In this document: positions 37,081-48,951 of the stretch, in pieces | Layout: the number at the start of each line of letters is the position of its first letter | Numbering within the stretch: position 1 is the first letter of the stretch | Origin: Delphinus delphis | Taxonomy: Eukaryota; Chordata; Mammalia; Artiodactyla; Delphinidae | Assembly (NCBI RefSeq): GCF_949987515.2 | Contig: NC_082689.1 | Span: 6,563,501-6,627,500 of the forward strand | DNA length: 64,000 nucleotides | Direction: 5' to 3' | Notes under the pieces: generated by a model | What the model saw: the letters and a program-made list of their open reading frames with translations, nothing else | Database searches by the model: none | What the model was told of the DNA's origin: nothing | Made by a program: the position numbers and the translations under genes

Positions 37081-37324
37081 TGTGTTCCAATCTTCGCTCC
37101 GTTTTTCTATTGTGTTGTCTGTCTTAGTTTTATGGATGGATTCATATTGACCTGGAATATATATGTGTTATTAATCTATATTATTATGTATTCAAAAGAC
37201 TATATTCTTTTGTTTTAGTTACAAATGTCTTTCTTTACTCTATTTCTTTACTTCATGTTGTCTTTTAATGAACAGTTTTCAATTTTTAATGTAGTCAAAT
37301 GTATCCATTTCTTTTCTTTTTATA

Positions 37325-37636
37325 TAAATTTATTTATTTATTTATTTTTGGCTGCACTGGGTCTTCGTTGCTGTGCGCGGGCTTTCTCTAGTTGCGGTGA
37401 GCGGGGGCTGCTCTTCCTTGCGGTGCGCAGGCTTCTCACTGCGGTGGCTTCTCTTGTTGCGGAGCATGGGCTGCAGGCACGTGGGCTTCAGTAGTTGTGA
37501 CACGCGGGCTCAGTAGTTGTGGCACACAGGCTTAGTTGCTCCGCGACATGTGGGATCTTCCTGGACCAGGGATCGAACCCGTGTCCCCTGCATTGGCAGG
37601 CAGATTCTTAACCACTGCACCACCAGGGAAGCCCCT
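37325..37636 (-). mobile_element. Long CHR-type SINE (about 300-bp class)
   Basis: Inverted copy with a (TTTA)n tail at the left, 'ggctgcactgggtcttcgtt', and head 'ccaccagggaagcccc' at the right. It is a longer and older subtype than the 200-bp copies. Confidence 0.9.
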
Positions 37637-38714
37637 ACTTCTTTTTACAGTTAATATTTTTTGTGCTTGACTTAAGAAACCCTTCTGCTCCTCCACCACA
37701 CTCCCCCCACTCAGCTTTGCTTCTCTCTGAGCGATGCCCTCATTCTCCCCTACTGCGTATGGCTTCCAAGATGCCATAAGGAGAGAAGCCTGGGGGCAAG
37801 TGAGCTGCAGACAGCTTTTGTCTTTGGAACTGGCAAATCCAGAAGAAAGAGGACTTCTCTCTCCCACTACCTTTGGATAAAATCCCCGAAAGGACTCTCC
37901 TTGGTCCATCGTAAGTCATACCCTCACCTCTGCAGCAAGGAAAGTGCGGCCATATGATTGACAGCCCCATCAGAATGACATTTTGTTCTAAAGGGGCAGG
38001 ATGCTGAGCTTGTCCACTAGGATCAGAGAGAGAAGCTAGGCATTCAAGGACCCGGAAGAAGGTCAGTATCACTGGAGCATTCTAGAAAGAGAAGAGAGTG
38101 GTGTGAGATGAGGCAGATCGAAATCACATAGTGTCTCATAGACCATGTCAAGGATTGGGGGTTTTTGATCACTAAAGCAAAGCACTGTACCATGTCTGTA
38201 TGGTGACTTGGGCCAGCACATTAACAGAGCTGTCATTAACACAGTCATTAACTAAAGTATTGTTTGAAGCTCTATTGTGAGAGGTTGTCTCTGGTTCCAA
38301 CGAGATGACTTGCTTTCTGAAGTCCATCATCCGAAAATAAATCATTAGGGTAGCAAGCTTCTATCTCATGCCGAGCCTTGGGATTAGTACCATGGAGCAC
38401 ATTCTGGAGCACAAAAATGTGGTCCTTGTCCGTAGGCACTCACAGTCTCATGGGGAGAGTAAAGTTAACACTGAGGCATTTAGAAAGCAAAGTCTTACTG
38501 AGTCCGAACTGCCCACCTCGAGCATCGTTATGACATATGTAAAACATGTCCTCTCTGGAGCAACAGTGCCTGCTTCTACCTGGAGACCCCACTTCAGACA
38601 AATGACAATAAATGAGGCTGAATTATTAGTTATAATATAAGATCACTAATAGATACCCTTCCAAGTCAAGTTATGAGTCTTTGTTTAAAATACAGATGCC
38701 TCTGTTATGTGCTG
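37637..38714. other. Nothing recognised
   Basis: No supported feature. Confidence 0.4.
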
Positions 38715-38905
38715 TGATCAACTATCTAGAACAGCATTGTCTCCTAGAACGTTCTATGGCAACGGATTGTCCCATATCTGCTCTGTCTAGTACGGTACCC
38801 ACTGTCCACATTTGACTATTGAGCACTTGAAATGTGGCTAGTGTGACTAACTGAAATTTTAATTTAATTTAATTTGAATTCATGTAAATTTTAATTTTAT
38901 TACCA
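38715..38905 (+). mobile_element. hAT-derived MITE, diverged
   Basis: 'tattgagcacttgaaatgtg' and 'gctagtgtgactaactgaaa' belong to a common old hAT non-autonomous family. A second member lies at 57268-57482. Confidence 0.65.
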
Positions 38906-39919
38906 CCATGGCTATAGGCAGGGGTGTTTGCTTATGAGTATTCTCTCAGCTGTACATGGATGTTTTATACAGCGCTCTGTGATCCATCTCACATTAAAAG
39001 GGAAAATATTTAACCAAAAGAAGTCACCACTATTGTCACTATTATTATTTCAGTGGCATCACTGTCCATTGTCCCCTCCAATAACCAGGAAGAAGGAAAG
39101 GTTTTCCCTGCAGCTGTGAGGCAACTATGTCCCCAACTGTTCTCACGCACGTTTCCCGACAGATGGAATTGTAGATAAGGTCAGTGTAGGTAAGTAGCAA
39201 TGAGGGCTTTCTCAGGTGCTCTGATGAAACGACTCCCCTCTTGACCTGCAGCAGGTCTAATTGCTTCCATGGGTGATGAAATCAGGTCCCCTGTGACCTG
39301 CTTTTCTCAGCAATGGGATGTATGAGCCCAACTTCCAGAAGGTCAGTTTCACATCAAATGACCCTCTCTGTGATATTAATAGACACTCTCCCCTTCCTGA
39401 AACTTATATTCAGTTAAAGAACAAGTAGACATCAACATAGACATAATAATCTCCAGCCAATGTGACTGGAGCTGAACCTCTTCTTTCCAACAGAAGAGCT
39501 GCTTGAGGGAATGTAACCCGAAGCAACACCATGGCTTAGAAATGTCCTCACCATAATCCTCAAAGCCATCAGAAATGTCAGAAAAAGGCTTCGCTACAGT
39601 AAGGAGGAAAGCCACAGCCTGAGAGGCAATATTCCCTGCTCACAGCCTTTTCAAACTTGTGGCAAAGAAGTGTGATAATGTCAGACCTCTCTGGGGCAAA
39701 TTGGTCCATTAGGCTCCATCTACAACATGGTAGGTGTCCCGTAAAAGCCAAGAAAGAAAGCACGAAGCAGACACCTGGAAAACACAAAAGTGTTGCCCTC
39801 CACAAAGAGGAGAAGGAAAGAAATTTAGCTAACATCTCTGTACCAGAGCCACTTAGAAATCTCTGCCCTCTTACCTGCACTAATACTTATTTGGTTTCCA
39901 TTTGGCTTTTTAAAAAGCT
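38906..39919. other. Nothing recognised
   Basis: No supported feature. Confidence 0.4.
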
Positions 39920-40246
39920 GGGACTTCTCTGGTGGCGCAGTGGTTAAGAACCCGCTTGCCAATGCAGGGGACATGGATTCGATCCCTGGTCCGGGAAGAT
40001 CCCACATGCTGCAGAGCAATTAAACCCATGAACCACAACTACTGAGCCTGTGCGCCACAACTACTGAAGCCCGCGCGCCTAGAGCCCATGCTCTGCAACA
40101 AGAGAAGCCACCACAATGAGAAGCCCGCGCATTGCAACAAAGAGTAGCCCCCGCTTGCCACAACTAGAGAAAGCCTGCACGCAGCAACAAAGACCCAACA
40201 CAGCCAAAGATAATAAATAAATAAAACAAATAAATTTATTTTTAAA
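39920..40246 (+). mobile_element. Long CHR-type SINE (about 300-bp class)
   Basis: 'ggacttctctggtggcgcag', 'atggattcgatccctggtcc' and the long body of 'ccacaactactgaagcccgc' units, with an (ATAA)n tail. Confidence 0.92.
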
Positions 40247-41187
40247 AAAAACTATAAAGCTAGATCCAAGAGTTATTTTCTAAAATAAGTTGGTAGTTCT
40301 TTCCAGGCTTCAGCAAAACAATGAAATTTGGGATGTTAATTGGAAATAAACATCTCCGACCAGCTTTCTTTCCTAACTGTGTACCTTGGATAGACATCCT
40401 CCTCTCGCTGCCACTCAAGGTATGGCTTTTTGCTCTATTCAGGCCCTCTATGGATTGGATGAGGCCCACCCACATTGGGGGCTTTACTCAGTCTACCAGT
40501 TCATATACTAATCTCTTCTGGAAACACCTTCACAGACACACAAGTAATGTTTAACCAGATATCTGGTTATCTGGTGGCCTAGTCAAGTTGATACATGAAA
40601 TTAACCATCACAATGCCCCAGTCTGGTGAATCAAAAACCCACAGTAAACATAAGCTGGGGCCACATGGGAGGGGAAACTATCACCAACACTGCCTAATAA
40701 TGGGCATTGTCTCGGTTATAGCTGGATGTTCATATTCTTAAACACACTAACTTAAACTCCAAGACCCTTCAGAGTGTAAGGAGTTCACAGTTCTTTGGGG
40801 GACAATTAGGTTCAATAGAACTTACATATTGCAAATGACTACAGAATGTTCCAGGTAAAGGAGACATTGGTTTCTGCAGTTTCTTCCCCTCTGAACACCA
40901 GCAAATTATGTTACTAATTTCAGAAGAATGACTGCAAATGAAAAACATAACATTTTCATAATAAATTCAATATGTGGTAAAAATACTACTAATAGACCAT
41001 AGAAAGGAATAGGTATTGAAATGGGAGTTATTATTTTTCTCTGTCAAATACTTGCAAAACTACAGACTTAAAATTCATAGAGTTCTAAAATGCATATCCC
41101 ATTCAGCAAGAGAAAAAAATTGGGATATAAGCAAGACATTTAAAATACAGAAATGAGAAAACAAGTGAGAATTCCTTTTTTAAAAAA
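40247..41187. other. Old interspersed repeat remnant plus unrecognised sequence
   Basis: The part at 40440-40615 ('tctatggattggatgaggcc', 'tttaaccagatatctggtta', 'catgaaattaaccatcacaa') is a common old repeat whose family I cannot name. The rest is unrecognised. Confidence 0.45.
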
Positions 41188-41202
41188 AATCTAAATTTTG
41201 TG

Positions 41203-41421
41203 TGACTTTCCTGGCGGTCCAGTGGTTAAGACTTCGCCTTCCAATGCAGGGGGTGCAGATTCGATTCCTGGTCAGGGAGCTAAGATCCCACATGCCTCGT
41301 GGCCAAAAAACCAAAACAAAACAAAGCAAAAAAACCCAAAACTGAAACAGAAGCTATATTGTAACAACTTCAAAAGACTTTTAAAAAAATGGTCCACATC
41401 AAAAAAAAAATCTTTAAAAAG
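41203..41421 (+). mobile_element. Short CHR-type SINE with its long 3' tail
   Basis: Head 'gactttcctggcggtccagt', B box 'agattcgattcctggtc' and the family tail 'atattgtaacaacttcaaaa' to 'atggtccacatca'. The perfect 15-bp target duplication aatctaaattttgtg lies at 41188-41202 and 41422-41436. Confidence 0.95.
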
Positions 41422-41436
41422 AATCTAAATTTTGTG

Positions 41437-42172
41437 CGCTTTATAACGATGCTAAATAATTGTGATAAATGAGACAGACAGAAATAATTCTTATTTCTTG
41501 CAAGAAATAACCTTAGAAGCAATGGTGTCAGTGGTTGAATATAAAGAGATACGGATGGTTGAGAAAAGAGGTAACACTATTAACAAAAAGTTCATTTTGA
41601 GTAAGGACTGCATGCACTAAAACTTTTCAAAAAACAGAACAGTGTCTTCTGTGCCTTTCAAGCATATTCCAGTAAACCATGGGAAGCAAGAAGGATCTGT
41701 GATGGGGTGATGGGTTGATGAAAGAAGAAAGGGGAGGCAATCCTGGGACATTTCTAAGGTAGGTAATTTTTTTAAGTATTTAGCAAATTATCAATGATCC
41801 TGGTGCCTCCTGTTTTAAAGTTATTCATACACAGGAACAGAGAAGAGCTGATCCTTGAATGCTACAGAGAAAGTTGTCCTGAAATTTTTCAGATCCATAA
41901 ATAATGGGGTGGATTAAAAATAGGTCATCCAACTCAATCTAATCGCCTTCTATTTTTAATGTAAGTTCTTTTCATTGATTTTTAAAATGGATGCCCATTA
42001 AAACACATTAATCATGACCCTAAGAGGGTATTTGTATTGCAAAAAGCCTAAGGTGAAGAGTAAAAAGCAATTTCCCACCACATGAAACTGAGGCCGGAAC
42101 AGCACAAAAGAGGGCTGGAGCCCTACTTTTCCCAGGAAAATCATTTCTGGGTAAAAGCTGGGACATGAAGTA
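41437..42172. other. Nothing recognised
   Basis: No supported feature. Confidence 0.4.
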
Positions 42173-42543
42173 TCATCGTGATAAAATGTTGTCCAACGGT
42201 ATAAGAGCAGTTTTAGAAGGTTTGGAGCCATGTGTGTCTTCTTTGGATAAATGGTCTCTAATTTTGTAGACCCAAGGTGAAAATACATGATTAGCTCTGC
42301 TGGGATTTTTATTACATGAGTAATGCACGCTTATAAATGCAGAATACATGTTCATTCTAGAAAATGCAGCAAAGGAAAACAAATATTTAAAATACCATCA
42401 TCCAGAGATAACACTGGAAACATTTTGATTTATACACACTCAAATTTTTAAAGTATACAATGTATATATTTGAAATGCAGGTATATAATACATGTTTGTA
42501 AACTTTTGTACTAAAAGATCATATACATTTTAGATGACAATAA

Positions 42544-42544
<1 letters not shown>

Positions 42545-42583
<39 letters not shown>
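42545..42583. repeat. (TG)n microsatellite
   Basis: 39-bp uninterrupted TG run. Confidence 0.98.
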
Positions 42584-42585
<2 letters not shown>

Positions 42586-42612
42586 CACCGTTTACTCAAA
42601 ACTATCCTTCTA

Positions 42613-42819
42613 GGGCTTCCCTGGTGGCGCAGTGGTTGAGAGTCCGCCTGCCTGATGCGGGGGACACGGGTTCGTGCCCCGGTCTGGGAGGATCCCTCAT
42701 GCCGCGGAGTGGCTGGGCCCGTGGGCCATGGCCACTGAGCCTGCGCGTCCGGAGCCTGTGCTCCGCAGCGGGAGGGGCCACAACAGTGAGAGGCCCGCGT
42801 ATCGCCAAAAAAAAAAAAA
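42613..42819 (+). mobile_element. CHR-type SINE (about 200-bp class)
   Basis: Near-consensus copy. The target duplication ending 'actatccttctag' flanks it (to 42612, and again at 42823-42835). It is inserted into repeat segment A. Confidence 0.95.
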
Positions 42820-42960
42820 AAAACTATCCTTCTAGTATTGGACTTTATAAAAAATGCTTCACTAAAGATTCTGCAGCTAACTAACATGCTACCAAATTGA
42901 CTTTAGGAGAAATTGTACAAATTAACGTTCTCTCAAAATATGAGAAAATATTCACTTCAT

Positions 42961-44329
42961 ATTCTCACCAATATTTTTTTCTACCAATTTTTTTTTATTG
43001 TTCTTTATCTTTACTAATTTGACAGTTTAAAATAGTGATTCAAAGCTTTAAATTTGGTTTTAGAGGCAGGACGTTTTATATGTTTATGGGCCTTTCAGCC
43101 TCCATCTTTTGTTGATTGCCATTTATGAACTTTGTCCTTTTCTCTTTCAGGGTTTTCATGTTCCTCTTTATATTTTAATATCATTAACACTTTGTAATAT
43201 ATCATAGAGCTACTTTTCCCATTTTGTTGTTCGGCTATTAAATTTTTCTTAGGTATTTTTTCATGAAGAAAATTTTCATTTCTATGTGTTAACATTCTTT
43301 CAAAATATATTTTTCTTTATATCTTTTGCCTTTGTGTCATTCTTGGAATTTATTGATTGTAACACAGCAAACATTCTCTAAAATGGCCATTCTTTTTGCC
43401 ATTTTTTGCCATTTACCCCCAAAACGTGCAAGAGTTAAGATCATAATGAGACTTTAATATAGGAATAAAAATTTCTTGCAGAGTTTGAGACTTCGATTTA
43501 GCCAAATACACACAAAGAAGATGGGTCAGTACAGGTGGTCCACAGTATGGGCTCATGAATGGTGTCTTGGGTTCCCTGGCCAAGCAGGTTAAGAAGGGGG
43601 CTGTATGATCAACGACCCAATAATTGTTTGCCCTAAAATATAGACTGAGCAAAAGGACCTTCTTTCATAAGTTGGCAAGATGATGAGTGACATCATGAAG
43701 GTTTTGTAGGCACCCAAGTCTAGATGTGACTAATTGCCTTTTCACAAATTGTTCACTGGTCTAATGGACCGCCAATCACTTGTCTTCAAGGCTGGATTGG
43801 ATTGGAGCAGAGAATAATCAGCTTATACAACCATATGTTTCTTGTGGAACACAAGATAATCCAGGACAAAAAAAAGACAACTGAAATAAGACTTCATACT
43901 TATGAATACACACACGCATAAACACACACACAGAGCAAAGCAAGCAGCTGGAGAATAAGCACATATTTTCCAATGTTTCATCTCCAAACCGAAAGGTCTA
44001 AGCATCTTATACAAAGACCTAGATTTAGTTACTTTAAACAAAGACCTATTGGTTACAGACCCTAGGATAACAAAATAAATTCAGGAATGAGAGCTCAGTG
44101 AGACTAGTTAGAACTCAGATCACCGCTGAGGCAGACCTACCTGGTAGCAGAGAAGAAAGACAAATGGAGTTTGGGAACAAGGGACCCAGTGAGTGCCCCT
44201 GTTTGGTCTGAGGATGCCCTAGAATGCTTCCAAGTAGGGGCCCTTGAAATCGCCTCAGAAGAAACTCCAGAGCTGTCACAGAATGAGACCACCTCAATAG
44301 CTGAACCAAGTTGAGTGTGTTGCTATCAG
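42961..44329. other. Nothing recognised; AT-rich
   Basis: AT-rich sequence, some of it possibly old L1. No supported gene. Confidence 0.4.
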
Positions 44330-44679
44330 CCCTGTATTGTATCAGCTGTACGAGAGCAGTTTTAGAATGTTTGTAGCCCAATGTGTCTTACTTGGATAAA
44401 TAATTTTGTAGAGTCAAGGTAAAATTGTAAGATTGGTTCTGCTGTGTTTTTTTATCACGTGAGTAATGCACGCTCCAATTGCAGGAACAATGTTCAATCT
44501 AGAAAATGCAGCTAAGGAAAACTAGTATTAAAAATAATTCGTAATACCATCATCCAGAGGTAACATAAGAAACATTTTGATATATACGTGCTCAAATTTT
44601 TAAAACATATAATGTATATATATTTTTTTGAAGTACAAAATTATCTTTTTAAAAAACATTTTGAACTTTCAGTGTTCAC

Positions 44680-44830
44680 ATTTATTTTTTATTATTATTT
44701 ATTTCAGATTCTTTTCTGTTATAGGTTATTACAAAATATTGAGTATAGTTCCCCATGCTATACAGTAGGTCCTTGTTGGTTATCTATTGTATATATAGTA
44801 GTGTGTATATGTTAATCCCAAACCCCTAAT
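44680..44830 (-). mobile_element. L1 3' UTR fragment
   Basis: The antisense of 'catgctatacagtaggtcct' and 'tatgttaatcccaaa' is typical L1 3' UTR text. It is inserted in repeat segment B. Confidence 0.75.
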
Positions 44831-44975
44831 GTATATTTTTTTAATGCAGGTATGTAATGCAACCTCTAAAAGGTAACATTGTAGGTGCCAATAAATACAG
44901 TTCTTCAAAATTGTTAAATGGAGCAGATACATATCTATCACCATCACTCAACCATCCTTCTGGTATTGGGCTTTA

Positions 44976-45857
44976 CAGTAAGTCCCCTACGTACAAACGA
45001 GTTCCGCGCCGAGACCCTGTTCGTAAGTCCAACGAAGTTAGCCTAGGTACCCAACTAACACAATCAGCTATATAGTACTGTACCATAATAGGTTTATAAT
45101 ACTTTTCACACAAATAATACATAAAAAACAAACACAAAAAATAAAGAAAACATATTTAATCTTACCGTACATTATCTTGAAAAGTACAGTAGTACAACAG
45201 CTGGCATCCAGGGGCTGGCATCGAATGAACAGGCAAGAAGAGTTACTGACTGGAGGAGGGAGAGGAGGTGGGAGATGGTAGAGCTGAAGGGTCGTCAGCA
45301 ATAGGAGACGGAGGGCCAGATGCACTTTCACTCACACCTGACGTGGATGGCACAGGTTCTGGTTCCTTGCTGGATTCAATTCTATCTACCCTCTTGAAAA
45401 AATGATCCAGTGACGTCTGGGTAGTAGCTTTTTTCTCGTCATAGATGACACGGTAGCACTGGATTATATTCTGAACGGCTGCTGCAACCTTCGTGTACTG
45501 TTCTGCGTTCAGGTCCTGTGCCTCAAAAACTCACGGTGCCTCCTCAAATACAGAAAATCCCCTTGCTATTTCCTGCACCGTGAATCTCTTTTGTTCTTCA
45601 GTTACTTCTTCTTCCTCTTGTCTCTATCCTTTCTCTGGGCCTCCAATTCCTTCAGGTCTTCATTAGTAAGCTCCTCGTGTTGCACAGCAACAGTACTGTA
45701 CAGTAAAGTACACAAAAGCACAACCACGTGTGGAGGATGCACGCTCGTAACAATGTACGCCAGACACGTGAACTAAGTTACGTGATGGAACATGTGAACT
45801 TACTTTCGCATCTTTGAAAGTTCGAAACTTGAAGTTCGTTATGGAGGAAACTTACCG
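44976..45857 (-). mobile_element. Tigger/pogo-family DNA transposon fossil
   Basis: An 882-bp element is bounded by TA dinucleotides (44974-44975, 45858-45859). Its terminal inverted repeats are 'cagtaagtcccctacgtaca' at the left and the complement of 'ggaggaaacttaccg' at the right. On the minus strand, broken frames encode the C-terminal end of a pogo-type transposase, including 'LDHFFKRVDRIESSKEPE' and 'PSTSGVSESASG'. Internal deletion and stops make it inactive. It is inserted in repeat segment B. Confidence 0.85.
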
Positions 45858-45990
45858 TATGTATAAACAGTGCTTCACTAAAGATCCTACAGCTAAATCC
45901 TTGCCAACAACCTTAACTACTTAGGATAGATCTCAAAAAGAAGGCTCATTAAATCAAAGAATAAACACATTTTGTGAGTTTTGACTGACA

Positions 45991-46833
45991 TCTTTTGGAA
46001 AGTCAATTTGTTGTTGGCTATTTACACCCTCTGCACTTCCATCAGCCCTGAAACAACAGAAGAAAGTGAACCCTTTTCTTGGCAGCCAAACGTATCGCCC
46101 TGATGGTTGTGGTTGATAATTCATCCGGAACGACGTTTCACTGTTACACAGCAGTTTCTGTGTCAACAAAGGGACCAGCCAAAAGCTGTGCTTCTCCAAC
46201 CACAGAAATATCACTGGTGGTGACATTTCCACACCTTTCCAACACGAAATTATGCACACAGCAACTCTGTGCAGAATAAATCTCCAATTATTATATGAAA
46301 TTGAGGCACATTTTACCAGAGCTGACATAAAATCATTCAAACGAGAATTATTTCCTATGTATATCTATAATCTGAACAGCGCTTTGAGGGGTGAGAATTC
46401 TGGCTGGGCCAGCACGGGGCGCTGTGCGAGTGCAGCCAGAGGCGGAGATGCTGCTGCCCAGCTGAGCGTCACCCTCTTCCTTGCCGCCAACCAAAACCCC
46501 GAGAGACTCAGAGGTGCGGCACCCAGCTGCTTCCGCTGCCCGGGAAGGAGCTGATTTGTGATCCTTCCCCGTTACTGGGCGATGGGGGTGGTGGGGGAGG
46601 AGTCTGCATAGCTGGTCTGGTTCCAGAGGCCACAGGTTTAAGTTACTAGGGTGGGGTGCGGGGTGGAAGTGGTGTTCCGTAGGAATGGTGTCAAACTAGG
46701 AGCATCATTCTCGGCTCCTTCTTCCTGAGCTGGGCCACTACTTTGGACCATGGCATGGGGAAAGCTGGTCAGAAAGGACTGGGAGACCAGCGGGCCAATG
46801 CACGGGCTTTAGCTGTTTCAGAGGGGAGTGGCC
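45991..46833. other. Unrecognised, with a GC-rich pocket at about 46385-46560
   Basis: No gene supported. The pocket is clearly richer in G+C and CpG than its surroundings and lies about 2.6 kb upstream of the HJURP ATG. It could be a regulatory element, or simply old GC-rich sequence. Confidence 0.4.
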
Positions 46834-46847
46834 AAAGTGGGTATGTT

Positions 46848-47326
46848 AATTCAAAAAGACACATGCACCCCAATGTTCATTGCAGCACTATTTACAATGG
46901 CCAGGACATGGAAGCAACCTAAATGCCCATCAGCAGCTGAATGGATAGGGAAGATGTGGTACATATATACAATGGAATATTACTCAGCCATAAAAAGGTA
47001 TTAAATTGAGTCATTTGTAGAGACATGGATGGATCTAGAGACCGTCATACAGAGTGAAGTGGGTCAGAAGGAGAGAAACGAATATCGTATATTAACGCAT
47101 ATATGTGGAACCTAGAAAAATGGTACAGATGAACTGGTTTGCAGGGCAGAAATAGAGACACAGAATTAGAGAACAAACGTATGGACACCACAGGGGGGGG
47201 AAGTGCCCGGGAGATGGGGGGATGAATTGGGAGATTGGGATTGACATGTACACGCTAATATGTATAAAATAGATAACTAATAAGAATCTGCTGTATAAAA
47301 ACATAAATAAAATAAAATTAAAAAAA
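46848..47326 (+). mobile_element. L1, 5'-truncated insertion
   Basis: L1 ORF2 end plus 3' UTR of a different subfamily from the 8060 copy, with an A-rich tail. The perfect 14-bp target duplication aaagtgggtatgtt lies at 46834-46847 and 47327-47340. A textbook 479-bp truncated insertion. Confidence 0.95.
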
Positions 47327-47340
47327 AAAGTGGGTATGTT

Positions 47341-48378
47341 TCTGGACCTTCAGTTAAAGACGTGAACTTGAGAAATCGTTTCCATGAACCTATCCATGAG
47401 CCCCTGGGGTAGAGCAGACCCTCGGAGAGTCAGTGAAGTGAGGGAAGGATGCCCTGAAACCTGGGAGTGGTGTCCTAGGAGTGGGGACCAAGCCCTAGGA
47501 GAGGTCAATTTGGATGTCCCAAGTCTCTAAATGAGATGAGTTAAGTGTTTGAAACTAACGTATATGGAAACAGAGTCTAGGGAACAGCACGCTAAATTTA
47601 TGAGCGCCCCCAAGGGAGGAGGAGACAGAAAACTGAGCCTACTTGTGACAACTGGGAAAGTTACAAATGGGATGTGTGGATTCAGCGGCCACTTGCAGCA
47701 AGGTCCTTTGTTACAGGTGGGATTCTCCAGGGAGCAGACAGGGGGACGGAGTTACCATGCAGGATGTTTATTATTAGGGAATGCCCTTCAGATTGGCGGC
47801 TGTGAAAGGAAGGGAAAGACTGGGTGCCCATTAGATTGTCCTTCACTGGCTGAAACGGCCAGGGCTTCAGGTTCCCACCTGGATCTGTCGTTGGATTTGG
47901 GCCACCCTGGGGTTGCAGGATCGTGGGTGAGGAGCTCTCTACAACCGAGGCACTCCTTGAAGAGGCCGACAGCAGAAGGCGCAGGGGGAGAAGCCCTCCC
48001 GGCAGCTGCGGCCTGAGGGTGGCCTGGGAATTAGGCAGTATCTCTGTGTCCATCACAATAAATTTCCTACATGAGCCCTGATGTTCTAACACCCCCCTTC
48101 TCCCCTAATTTCTGCTGGATCGCATGATAGGATTGGGGTGCGGGCTGAGAGGAGGTGAAGAGCCCCATCTAAGGGTCCTAATCATGCTCAAAGTTATACT
48201 CATTTTTTATCACACATTGTGGTAACCGCACAAGCACATAAATACGGCTCAGTGATGATGCTGAATCATCCATTCTCTAGAGAAAATATTACAAAATTAA
48301 TACCAATGGAGCCGAGTATGCAATAAAAATTAGGTACGAAAAAGGTGTGCCAGGAGGTTAATAAAAATACCGTATTAT
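47341..48378. other. Unrecognised; possible old repeat at 47700-48070
   Basis: 'gggattctccagggagcaga' to 'caataaatttcctac' resembles the 35805-36175 block. A 155-codon open frame at 47549-48016 has no known domain. Confidence 0.4.
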
Positions 48379-48520
48379 GGGCTTCCCTGGTGGCGCAGTG
48401 GTTGAGAGTCCGAACGGCTGGGCCCGTGAGCCATGGCCGCTGAGCCTGCGCGTCCGGAGCCTGTGCTCCGCCACGGGAGAGGCTACAACAGTGAGAGGCC
48501 CGCGTACCGCAAAAAAAAAA
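48379..48520 (+). mobile_element. CHR-type SINE with a large internal deletion
   Basis: The head 'gggcttccctggtggcgcag' runs only to 'gagagtccg' and then jumps to 'aacggctgggcccgtgagcc', so about 65 bp including the B box is missing. Target duplications aaaaataccgtattat/aaaaatacagtattat (48363-48378, 48521-48536) are intact. Confidence 0.93.
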
Positions 48521-48951
48521 AAAAATACAGTATTATATTTTCCTGGATTCAGTGACGTTTATCGTATTGCTCCTTTCTAAATGCATGTTCACTTTCCTGC
48601 CTCCTTTCGTATTCGTTATTCCGTGATGTCTTTCTCGGCTCTCCGCTCTCGTAACTGCGCGGAGACCAGAGGCGGCCTGGGCGAGAAAGCCGGCCCGGGG
48701 CAGGCCTCAGGGCGACATTCAGGTTAGGGGCTGCCCCCCACCGGCGGCGAGTCCCAGCGCAAGTCACCTGGACATCTCCGGTGCACGACAGGGGAAATCA
48801 TACTCGTGTGGTCCTGTTGATTAACAAGCACTGGACGTGCGCAGGCAAGGTCACGCCAACGACCTCCCAGCGTTAGGCGGCGGATCCCCGCCTCCCCCTT
48901 CCGCTCAGTGCGCGCGCCCCGGGCAGGGCGGGGTCGGAACCTCGGAAAAGG

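Larger units (their letters stand above)
42173..42960. repeat. Diverged repeat segment A, homologous to 44330-45990
   Basis: Blocks such as 'gagtaatgcacgct', 'tctagaaaatgcagc', 'aataccatcatccagag', 'gaaacattttgat' and 'gcttcactaaagat' recur in the same order at 44330-45990. Segment A has its own later SINE at 42613-42819. Confidence 0.85.
44330..45990. repeat. Diverged repeat segment B, homologous to 42173-42960
   Basis: Same block order as segment A, but stretched by two inserts, an L1 3' UTR piece (about 44680-44830) and a Tigger element (44976-45857). After the Tigger the homology resumes with 'gcttcactaaagatcctaca'. Confidence 0.8.

Noticed and set aside
47549..48016. 155-codon open frame upstream of HJURP
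   Set aside because: No known domain or conservation evidence. It overlaps a probable old repeat.
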